64,000 nt of DNA, taken from Olivibacter sitiensis DSM 17696. GTDB taxonomy: Bacteria; Bacteroidota; Bacteroidia; Sphingobacteriales; Sphingobacteriaceae. Positions 9,101 to 16,820 of the stretch are shown here, in pieces (the stretch's first letter is position 1; every line of letters begins with the position of its first letter). The notes below the pieces were generated by a model, which saw only the letters and a list, made by a program, of their open reading frames with translations, made no database searches and had not been told where the DNA came from. The stretch is taken from NCBI RefSeq assembly GCF_000427965.1, contig NZ_ATZA01000002.1, positions 1-64,000 on the forward strand, written 5' to 3'. The position numbers and the translations under genes were made by a program.

Positions 9101-10558
9101 TTAATGACTCTTCCACCATTCGTTTTGTGTCAACAAAGGTGCCTGTGGCAATAAGGTACGCATAGCCAAAGGCCAGAAATACCCTTGTTGAGCTATCCGA
9201 TCGCTGGAATAAATTGTGGGGTATAGGCGTTGGTGCTGTTCCATCCGGATCATATCAAACGCAGTGCAGCCTTCTCCAATGAGCTCCCTTCTGCGTTCAT
9301 CAAAGATCTCGTTGAACAAGTCATCGCCAGAACCGCTATAAGAGGCAAGTTTGGCCCTGTTCCGAATCAGGTTTAAATCAGCCAACGCACCAGATTCATT
9401 ACCATTCTTGAAACGGGACTCTGCCCTTAGCAAATAAATATCTGCCAGACGCATAAGCACCAGGTTGTTGCTGACCACATAAGTGTTTGGATTGTTTGCG
9501 TCATAATAATCGACACCCATGTACTTGGCCAAGATCCTACTCGAACCGCCCCCTGCTGCTACCTTGATAATGGTGTCTGCCCGAGCCTCGTCTTCCACGA
9601 ACAGATTGTTCAATACCTCACTGCTCAGGGGCCAAGCGCTATTTAAGCTTCTGCTCCTAATATAGGGATCAGTTAAGAATATATTGAAAAAACCTGAGGT
9701 GCCTTCATTGCTTATGGCATCATAAAGCATATTGAGCTCAAAAATACTCTCTTCTGAATGGCCATTCCATATTTGAAGGTAGTTTTCAACGTCTTCCAAG
9801 GCAAACCCTCCAGTGGTAATCACTTCATTGGCATAAGTTTCCGCATTGGAATAATCATGCTCCCATGCATAAATATGAGCCAAAAGGGCTTGTGCAGCAC
9901 TTCTGTTTGCTACGGTCACTGGTTCACCATTGTCCAGCAATTCAATTGCCTTCAGCAAATCATCCTTGCAAAATGTCAGCGTTTCTTCCTGTGGAACCCT
10001 TCCTAGTTCCGGTACGTTTTGGGGATCTTTTAATGCTTCCCTTGTCAGGATGACATCTCCCCACACTCTTTGCAGATAGAAGTATACGTATGCCCGCAGA
10101 AAGCGGGCCTCACCTTCAATCCGGTTCCGCTGTACCTCACCTCCGCTGAAACTGGAAACATCTATATTGGGCGTGTTTTCGATAATGAGATGGCATTGAT
10201 TGATGATGCTATAGAAACGGCTCCAGTTGTGTACGGCACTTTCCAGATATGGAGCATAACTAAATCTGAAGTTCCCGCTTTCCACGAGCGTATTATAGTT
10301 CCAATAGTCTCCTCCCACAGCCAAGTTACCTCCTGCAATGTCACCAAATATGAAATAGCTTCTCGTATCTCTGAAAGCATCTCTCAATAAGCTATATGCT
10401 CCGGACAACGCTTTACTTACGTTTGCCCCGTTCACCCAGAAAACCTCATCGTAGGTAGAGTTCTTAGGTTCCAAATCCAGATACTTATTGCAGCTTGGAG
10501 CAGTCAGTGATGTAGCAAGTATACCTGCCAGCACCAATCTTTTAATATTATTCTTCAT
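9101..10558 (-). CDS. SusD/RagB-family nutrient-binding lipoprotein
   Basis: An outer-membrane lipoprotein that caps the SusC barrel and captures the ligand. From Met at 10558 it has about 485 residues, with a signal and lipobox (LTAPSC, Cys23) followed by NKYLDLEP, the usual SusD opening. SusD-type TPR helices follow: RFLRAYVYFYLQRVWGDVILT in the middle and LMRLADIYLLRAESRFKNG then ERRRELIGEG towards the end. Met codons at 10576 and 10564 are also possible; the chosen one puts the basic N-region directly before the hydrophobic core. It follows susC by 31-49 bp, depending on the start. Confidence 0.95.
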   Translation of the reverse strand: MKNNIKRLVLAGILATSLTAPSCNKYLDLEPKNSTYDEVFWVNGANVSKALSGAYSLLRDAFRDTRSYFIFGDIAGGNLAVGGDYWNYNTLVESGNFRFSYAPYLESAVHNWSRFYSIINQCHLIIENTPNIDVSSFSGGEVQRNRIEGEARFLRAYVYFYLQRVWGDVILTREALKDPQNVPELGRVPQEETLTFCKDDLLKAIELLDNGEPVTVANRSAAQALLAHIYAWEHDYSNAETYANEVITTGGFALEDVENYLQIWNGHSEESIFELNMLYDAISNEGTSGFFNIFLTDPYIRSRSLNSAWPLSSEVLNNLFVEDEARADTIIKVAAGGGSSRILAKYMGVDYYDANNPNTYVVSNNLVLMRLADIYLLRAESRFKNGNESGALADLNLIRNRAKLASYSGSGDDLFNEIFDERRRELIGEGCTAFDMIRMEQHQRLYPTIYSSDRIAQQGYFWPLAMRTLLPQAPLLTQNEWWKSH

Positions 10559-10607
10559 GTTCATTGCGATATCCATGTTTTAAGTACTAAACAAATTGTG
10601 TCTATGC

Positions 10608-13600
10608 CTATAAAGTTACTTCTACGCCAAACGTAAATTTCTTGGGTAGTGGATAAGATCCTCCAGTATATTCCCCTTGTGGGCTTACCAGCTCGGCATC
10701 TGGCACACGAGAAGACTGGAAAATATGAACATTGTCCATGATACCGTAAACCCTAGCACCCTTGATACCTAACCTGCTTAGCATATTGCTGTTAAAGAAA
10801 TAACCTACCGTAATGGTTTTGATCTTAAAGTAGCTTCCATTTTCATTCCACATGGTAGAAAATGGCAAGAATTGATAATAATTCGGTCCATATGGGCTAA
10901 TCGAAGGGAAATCGGCATTGAAATTCGGGTCTTCGGCCTTAGATGGCGTCCAATAGTTAAGTCCTTCCAGATCTGGCAAGCGCTGATTGGCAAGCGTATA
11001 TGTACTGCCGTAATTCCAGATATTGGAAAATTGATTGGCCATCAAGGTGTTGATGATATCCCTATCAAAGGTAAAGGTACCCAATATTCCCAACGAAAAG
11101 TTCTTCCAGGTAAACTCATTATAGAGACCTCCCGTAAATTTAGGGTTCGGATCGCCCGTGGGCACCAAATCGCCATCTGCATTGCCCGTATCCGAATCAC
11201 TCCATACGTCCCAATCGCCATTGACATCCGACCAAACTGGGAAGCCGGGTTGTACTGGATTGTAAGTTTTGTAATAGCTTAACCTTTGTCCATTGGCGGG
11301 GTTGACAGGAATATCTTCCAATCGGTTATAAACCTGGCCCGTATAGATCAATTGTGCCCATTGGTAAATGGGATCGCCCACATTGTAATATAATTGTTGA
11401 TTAAAACCTCTGGAGTCACCGTAAAAACTTCGATTGCCGTTTGGCAAAGAGCCTAGCCTGTTTTTATTGTAACTAATATTTAGATTAGTACTCCACTGCA
11501 ACTTGCTGCTGGCATTAAGATTCCTGGTGTTGATGGTCAACTCTATACCCTCGTTCAAAATGGTCATGGGCACGTTGTACGAGAGGCGGGTATAACCAGT
11601 ATAGAAAGGGAAGTCAAAGGCCATAATCGGATCGATGGTTTCCTTTCGGTAAAAATCGGTCGTGATATTTAGCCTGTTTTTGAACAAGTAAATGTCGGCA
11701 CCGATATTGGTTTGTTTTGATTTGTTCCAGGTCAAATCGGGTTGTGTCAACGGGTTACTGCCATAGTTTGGCGTAGCAATGGAGTTTCCGTCATAAGTGG
11801 TGGAAGACATGTTCCAAGAGTTGTACGGCGCATAATAATCCGAGGGCAATGTGCCCGATAAGCCGTAACTTCCCCTGAACTTCAACAATTCGATCCATTC
11901 AACGGGTTTCAAGAAATTTTCTTCCGAGGCTAGCCAAGCTACCGACGCTGCCGGAAAATAGCCCCATTTGGTATTTGCTCCAAAACGACTGGATCCATCA
12001 GCGCGCCAAGAAGCGTTGACTATATATTTTTCTTTATAATCATAGGAGAATTGGCCCAGATAAGAGATCAGCCCAGATTCCCGCAGATTGGAGTTGGCAT
12101 CAAGGTAACGTTGAGCCACGCCCTGCACCACCTGAACGTCATCGGTAGGGAGATAGGAGCCATAAGCATATACACTTTTTATATTATCATACTCGAAGGC
12201 CTGCATCCCCGTTAAGGCAATCGTATGTGTATCAGCAAAGGTTTTTCCCCAGTTCAAAATATTGGTCACATTGTATTTGTAGTTTTCATACCGATTACTG
12301 GAAGCAAACGACTCGCCCACACTGCTCAATTCTGCCGGTTGGAACCTATCCCTCCGGTCAAATTTAGCCTGAACAGATGCTTGCAATGAATATTTAATTC
12401 CCTTAAACAAATCTATGTCTGTCTGGGAGAAAATATCTACGGCATCAGACTGGTTGTCATCCCGCAATTTGTCATATTGCCCATAGTAAAAATCATAATC
12501 ACTTTCGGTCAGTTTTACAAACGAAGAAGGCATGGACGATGCGGTAATGGGCACTATTTCGTCAACCCCTCTACCCAACCCCCTTTTGCGATCCATCCTG
12601 GACGCAGCCACTATCAGATTCGTTCTGGCATTGGGAAAAAGCCTGAAATCAAAGTTGCCGCGCATGGTATAACGTTTAAATCCCGAATTCCTGACTATAC
12701 CGTCTTCATTATAATGATTAAATGCCAGACGATAATTGAGAATATCAGTTCCTGCAGATATATTCACATCATAGTTTTGCACCGAACCCGTACGATAAAA
12801 TAAATCCTGCCAATCGGTAGCGTTGTTGAAATTTGGATTTAAACTGTCTGTAAGAACCTGTGGGATATCCGATAGTTGAGCATGGCTACCATACTCCTGG
12901 AATATCCCCATTTTGAGTCTTCTTTCTTCAGCTCCAGCTAGCGTATTTTGTAGTTCCGGCCTTTGCGTTGCGCCTACATAGGACGAAAACCTTACGGTCG
13001 GCTTTCCCATTAAACCCTTTTTGGTTTTAATCACGATGACCCCATTTGCTCCTCGTGACCCCCATACGGCAGTAGCCGCCGCATCCTTCTGGATGACAAT
13101 ACTTTCAATGTCATTGACATTGATCCCTGCAATATAGTTTGTCCCCGTTGCCGTAGATCCGGAAAGATCCGTTACAGATACCGGCATACCATCAATAATG
13201 AATAGCGGAGAACTCATGGTATTTGCCAAATCTAAATTGTCAGTATTCAAATCGCCGCTAATAGTCGTATTTCCACGAACGGTAAAGGTATTACGCACAC
13301 CTGGCTCCCCCGTAAAGTTTTGAATGTTGACCCCTGCGACACGACCTTGCAGTAAAGTTTCAAAGCTTGGCGCAGGCAGGTTTTCAATTTGTTTACCCGT
13401 AATCGTTTGTACCGCGCTGGTCGTTTTCTTGATGGACTGCTGTTGGTAACCCACAACAACCACTTCGTCAAGATCAGATCGATTTTCAAGTAATACGACT
13501 GTCACTTCTTGTGTATTCGATACATTGACTTCTTTTGTCTGAAACCCAATCATGGAAAAAGCAAGAGTGTTAGAGCTCCCGTTTAACGTTATCGTAAATT

Positions 13601-13772
13601 GGCCCCTCGTATCGGTCTGAACCGCATTCTTTGTGCCTTTTTCGATCACAGAGATGCCCGGTAAGACCTGCCCATCGCTATCGGTCACTATCCCAGTGAT
13701 CCTATTTTGCTGAGCATACGAAAAGTATGAGCAAAACCATAGCAGGATAAAAAAAGTAACTCTTTTTTTCAT
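10608..13772 (-). CDS. SusC/RagA-family TonB-dependent outer-membrane receptor
   Basis: The transporter half of the SusCD pair, about 1,054 residues from Met at 13772 (an upstream in-frame Met at 13850 would bury the signal peptide). The order is signal peptide (FFILLWFCSYFSYAQ), a carboxypeptidase-D-like domain (RITGIVTDSDGQVLPGISV), a TonB-box-like LDEVVVVGY, the plug (GKQIENLPAPSFETLLQGR, then AATAVWGSRGANGVIVIKT), and a 22-strand-type barrel ending in FTFGVEVTL. It imports ligand with TonB energy. It heads the locus; 259 bp upstream are two LacI-type operators. There is no sigma/anti-sigma pair nearby, so control by a LacI-type repressor encoded elsewhere is my inference. Confidence 0.95.
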   Translation of the reverse strand: MKKRVTFFILLWFCSYFSYAQQNRITGIVTDSDGQVLPGISVIEKGTKNAVQTDTRGQFTITLNGSSNTLAFSMIGFQTKEVNVSNTQEVTVVLLENRSDLDEVVVVGYQQQSIKKTTSAVQTITGKQIENLPAPSFETLLQGRVAGVNIQNFTGEPGVRNTFTVRGNTTISGDLNTDNLDLANTMSSPLFIIDGMPVSVTDLSGSTATGTNYIAGINVNDIESIVIQKDAAATAVWGSRGANGVIVIKTKKGLMGKPTVRFSSYVGATQRPELQNTLAGAEERRLKMGIFQEYGSHAQLSDIPQVLTDSLNPNFNNATDWQDLFYRTGSVQNYDVNISAGTDILNYRLAFNHYNEDGIVRNSGFKRYTMRGNFDFRLFPNARTNLIVAASRMDRKRGLGRGVDEIVPITASSMPSSFVKLTESDYDFYYGQYDKLRDDNQSDAVDIFSQTDIDLFKGIKYSLQASVQAKFDRRDRFQPAELSSVGESFASSNRYENYKYNVTNILNWGKTFADTHTIALTGMQAFEYDNIKSVYAYGSYLPTDDVQVVQGVAQRYLDANSNLRESGLISYLGQFSYDYKEKYIVNASWRADGSSRFGANTKWGYFPAASVAWLASEENFLKPVEWIELLKFRGSYGLSGTLPSDYYAPYNSWNMSSTTYDGNSIATPNYGSNPLTQPDLTWNKSKQTNIGADIYLFKNRLNITTDFYRKETIDPIMAFDFPFYTGYTRLSYNVPMTILNEGIELTINTRNLNASSKLQWSTNLNISYNKNRLGSLPNGNRSFYGDSRGFNQQLYYNVGDPIYQWAQLIYTGQVYNRLEDIPVNPANGQRLSYYKTYNPVQPGFPVWSDVNGDWDVWSDSDTGNADGDLVPTGDPNPKFTGGLYNEFTWKNFSLGILGTFTFDRDIINTLMANQFSNIWNYGSTYTLANQRLPDLEGLNYWTPSKAEDPNFNADFPSISPYGPNYYQFLPFSTMWNENGSYFKIKTITVGYFFNSNMLSRLGIKGARVYGIMDNVHIFQSSRVPDAELVSPQGEYTGGSYPLPKKFTFGVEVTL

Positions 13773-14030
13773 ACAATTTTTGATTAAGAAATTATTTTGT
13801 TTTTGATTTAGTTTTGTACTAGTTCTCTTCCAAAAATGAAACACCAGCACAACATGCGCGTAATTTTAACTCATACATAAACACAGTTAATTATTCAACA
13901 AATAAATAACCCCTAGAATAATAATTGGTATCGTTAGCTATGCGTAACATTGATTCTTCCTAATGTCCCGTTGAATCAACATTAATACAATAATAGCCAT
14001 GTGTTTTTACTATGACAAGTTATTTCCAAA
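13773..14030. other. susC upstream leader, no gene seen
   Basis: AT-rich non-coding DNA between susC and the tandem operators. On the minus strand there are several runs resembling promoter -7 boxes of Bacteroidota, such as TTATTTATTTG near 13898-13908, but no -33/-7 pair with correct spacing convinces me. No open frame of note and no hairpin terminator was seen. Confidence 0.4.
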
Positions 14031-14068
14031 CGCAACCGATTGCGTAATTTGCGCAACCGATTGCGTAA
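14031..14068. promoter_or_regulatory. tandem LacI-type operators upstream of susC
   Basis: The 17-mer CGCAACCGATTGCGTAA occurs twice, at 14031-14047 and 14052-14068, 21 bp apart start to start (two helical turns). Its core CGCAA-N4-TTGCG is a palindrome with central CG and fits the GCAAnCGnTTGC pattern of LacI-family repressor sites. The spacing places two dimers on one face of the helix. The sites lie about 260 bp upstream of susC and downstream of the GH43 gene. No LacI-type gene is in the window. Confidence 0.7.
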
Positions 14069-14111
14069 ATCACACTGCATTTTAACTGCAAAGACAGCAA
14101 TTTTCTTTTTC

Positions 14112-14215
14112 CCTATTAACCTACCCTATCCCCAAAAATTCAGTTGGAACCCGAACTAAAAAGCAATATAGTGCCGAGTCACCCTATTGGAGATATCGGG
14201 TCAATCCTTCTACAT
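14112..14215 (-). pseudogene. decayed C-terminal fragment of a Crp/Fnr-family gene
   Basis: Read on the minus strand, this stretch gives PDISNRVTRHYIAF, a stop, then FGFQLNFWG. This lines up with PNIPNRVAQHYIASYLGFTPEFLSK, the DNA-binding end of the intact Crp/Fnr-family gene at 15446-16045. At base level 14156-14203 matches 15500-15547 at 38 of 48 positions by hand alignment. Several in-frame stops (one just before the Pro) and no open frame upstream mark it as dead. It has the same orientation as the intact copy, and the GH43 gene lies between them. The limits are approximate; 14216-14288 shows nothing recognisable. Confidence 0.75.
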
Positions 14216-14288
14216 GCTTTGGCGATAAAAACGGGATAATCTACATGACGACTAGTCATAGATACGCCGAGACATCAAATCATGCCCA

Positions 14289-15305
14289 CTACTCTTTTTT
14301 TCGTGCATAGAGGTGCCTGAATGCGGAGGCATCAAATCGAGGAATGGCTATTTGGTGGTTTTTGTCGTGCACAAAAGCAAATGGCACAATGGCTGTCTTT
14401 CTGGGTCCTACCTTTTCGTCCGAATAATGCGTATGACAAATGTAATACCACCCCTTGTCATTTCTGAAGACGTCTCCATGTCCTGTACCTGCCCAATGGG
14501 TGTTGGCCATGCTCAGAAGTGGCGATTCCCCTATCCTTTCCCACGGACCGTACACCTTGTCCGCTACGGCCACTCCCACAGCATATTGCTTGTTCCTGAA
14601 ATCATTGGCAGAATAGAATAGGTAATAACGTCCTTCGTACTTTATTACAGTAGGCCCCTCCACCACGGGCCAATCCACTTCGTCCGTATTTTCCCATTTT
14701 AGCTCTGCATGGATACATTCCTTTAGCGTGCCAGCCACTATACCCCTATATCCGTCTTCCAGTTCTGCCACGAATATGCGGTTGCCCGCTTGCAGACGCA
14801 CATGGAACAAATAGGTTTTGCCGTCATCGTCATGAAAAATAAACGGGTCGATTTGCTTACCATCCGCTATTAAAGGTTGCTGTTCAACTTGCGCAAACGG
14901 CCCAAGGGGAGAACTGCCAGATGCTATTGCAATATTTTCATTGGCCGTATAAGCCATATAAAATCTGCCTGCATGTTCCCACACTTGTGGCGCCCAGAAG
15001 CCCCTGTCACCATAAGCAACTCGGCTATGTAAGGCATATCCGTCTAGCACCCCAACCGCCTCTTCCCAATTTTCCAGGTCTGCAGACCGAAAGACTTTGA
15101 TGCCCTGATGGGCATCATCGCCATCCGTACCATAAAGGTAATACTGCCCATCATGAAAAAAAATGGTTGGATCTGCCTGTGTAATCTGGACGCCTGTCTG
15201 ATCCACTTTGGACAACTTGCGGGCACTACACGCCATTAGCAACATCACCATACCAACAAAACAGCAGAAATGACCGTATCTTTTAAGGAAGTCCATAACC
15301 TTCAT
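14289..15305 (-). CDS. glycoside hydrolase family 43 lipoprotein
   Basis: About 338 residues from Met at 15305. It has a lipoprotein signal (MLLMAC, Cys26) and a single five-bladed beta-propeller of GH43 type. The three family acids are visible: base Asp in QADPTIF (about residue 45), modulator Asp in QIDPFIFHD, and acid Glu in VVEGPTV. GH43 enzymes are mostly arabinofuranosidases, arabinanases or xylosidases; the substrate here cannot be told. An in-frame Met at 15362 is possible but would put extra residues before the signal. It is co-oriented with the susCD locus and separated from it by about 500 bp that include the LacI-type operators, so it probably has its own promoter but a related substrate. 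Confidence 0.85.
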   Translation of the reverse strand: MKVMDFLKRYGHFCCFVGMVMLLMACSARKLSKVDQTGVQITQADPTIFFHDGQYYLYGTDGDDAHQGIKVFRSADLENWEEAVGVLDGYALHSRVAYGDRGFWAPQVWEHAGRFYMAYTANENIAIASGSSPLGPFAQVEQQPLIADGKQIDPFIFHDDDGKTYLFHVRLQAGNRIFVAELEDGYRGIVAGTLKECIHAELKWENTDEVDWPVVEGPTVIKYEGRYYLFYSANDFRNKQYAVGVAVADKVYGPWERIGESPLLSMANTHWAGTGHGDVFRNDKGWYYICHTHYSDEKVGPRKTAIVPFAFVHDKNHQIAIPRFDASAFRHLYARKKE

Positions 15306-15445
15306 ATTGCTAATTGACGCCATGGCACACGATAGCGATGCCATTGGTACAAATATGGGCATTCGCTCCTAGAATGAAGGGACAAGCTTTATCAATAAAT
15401 CGCCAAATTGTCTCAATCATTACGTTTGTCCACCTTCACAAGCTT

Positions 15446-16045
15446 CTACTTATACAACCTCCTCCTCACTTTGCTCAAAAACTCCGGCGTGAAACCAAGG
15501 TAAGAAGCAATATAATGCTGTGCCACCCTATTGGGGATATTGGGGTAGCGCTCCAAGAAATTGAGGTATTTCTCTACGGCAGAAGTGGTAACGGTCTGAA
15601 AAAGCCGCTCCTGCAAATTGGCCAGGTTGCGTTGCACCATAAGACGGAAGACCCGCTCAAACAGTGGGATTTCTTTCAACAGCAGCTCTTTGGTTTCCAG
15701 CGTGAGCAGCAGCAGTTCGCTGTCTTCCAAGGTCTCTATAAACAGTGTACTCGGTTTATGTTCTTGAAAACTAGCGATATCGCTTACCCACCAGTCTTCT
15801 ACCGCAAAGTATAGCGTCAATTCTGCTCCTTGCGCATCTATGAAATACACCCGTACACAGCCCTTGACCACATAAGCCTCAAATCGACAAATCTCTCCTT
15901 GATGCAGCAAAAAGGTTTTTTTAGGCACTTCTTTATATTGGAGCAAGTTGTTGAAAAACTGCAGCTCCTTATCGGAAAATATACCGCACTTTTGCACATT
16001 AGCATTGATTCCTGCAAATTTATCGCTGTCATCCTTCCGTATCAT
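15446..16045 (-). CDS. Crp/Fnr-family transcriptional regulator
   Basis: A protein of 199 residues with a cyclic-nucleotide-binding-like beta-barrel (KKTFLLHQGEICRFEAYVVKGCVRVYFID) and a C-terminal helix-turn-helix (NRVAQHYIASYLGFTPEFLSKVRRRL). This is the common short Crp-like type in Sphingobacteriaceae. Most lack clear cAMP-binding residues, so the effector is unknown. Its 3' end is the parent-like sequence of the decayed fragment at 14112-14215. The rhomboid gene lies 12 bp upstream in the same direction, so the two may share a transcript. Confidence 0.9.
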   Translation of the reverse strand: MIRKDDSDKFAGINANVQKCGIFSDKELQFFNNLLQYKEVPKKTFLLHQGEICRFEAYVVKGCVRVYFIDAQGAELTLYFAVEDWWVSDIASFQEHKPSTLFIETLEDSELLLLTLETKELLLKEIPLFERVFRLMVQRNLANLQERLFQTVTTSAVEKYLNFLERYPNIPNRVAQHYIASYLGFTPEFLSKVRRRLYK

Positions 16046-16057
16046 AAATGTTCATCG

Positions 16058-16696
16058 CTATCCTAAATAATAAGAAAATATACCAGCGGTGTTGTGCCAG
16101 AAAAACAACAATCCAATGATGGTACCGCCCAGCACGCCGAAGAAATGGTTCCAATGGTCAACCATTTCGTCTGATTGCCTGCTCAAGCTCAACGATACCA
16201 ATACGAACAAAAACAGCAAAACGGCAAGACCATTGAAATGTCCTATGGGCTGTATGTTCAGCATATATTTGAATGGATTGAGCAAGAGATGAATGGCCAT
16301 CAAGCCCAATGCGCCCCCAGATGAGCCCATGCTTCGCACCCTTAGATTTCTTCTATGACGCCAAGAAGATCCTATATTGGCCAAAAGAGCGCAAAGAAAG
16401 AAGAAAAACAACAACAAGAACGGAGATTGCCGCTCCAGTTTCAAATCTTTCTCCAGTCCCATCCCCACTATCAATAAAACGAGAAGATTGAGCAAGAGGT
16501 GGAGTACGTTCTTATGAACCAAGGGTGCCGTAAGCAATGTATATAATCTTTCTTTTTTGTACAGGCTATAAGGTACCATCACCAACTTCGCAAACAGCGA
16601 AGGCTTGAGAAAACCAACAATACTCACTGTTACGATTAGCAATACCAATGTGATAGTAGCTGGATTGTGCTGCAAAAATGTAGTAAAAAAATCCAT
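16058..16696 (-). CDS. rhomboid-family intramembrane serine protease
   Basis: A membrane protein of 212 residues with about six hydrophobic segments. Rhomboid landmarks are present: the HKNVLHLLLNLLVL helix (HxxxxHxxxN type), the nucleophile loop GSSGGALGLM, and a His in HWNHFFGVLGG for the Ser-His dyad. These enzymes cleave single-span proteins inside the membrane; the substrate is unknown. Transcription runs into the Crp/Fnr gene 12 bp downstream. The 124 bp upstream are shared with the divergent tricorn-like gene. Confidence 0.85.
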   Translation of the reverse strand: MDFFTTFLQHNPATITLVLLIVTVSIVGFLKPSLFAKLVMVPYSLYKKERLYTLLTAPLVHKNVLHLLLNLLVLLIVGMGLEKDLKLERQSPFLLLFFFFLCALLANIGSSWRHRRNLRVRSMGSSGGALGLMAIHLLLNPFKYMLNIQPIGHFNGLAVLLFLFVLVSLSLSRQSDEMVDHWNHFFGVLGGTIIGLLFFWHNTAGIFSYYLG

Positions 16697-16820
16697 AAAA
16701 AAGCTTTTCCGATAAAAGTGCTAAATATAGGCAAAAACCGCTGGTAACTTATGTGTTATTCTTAATTTATATGGCGATTCAATACTTATATTCGCTACAT
16801 AAATTTACTAGATTATAAAA

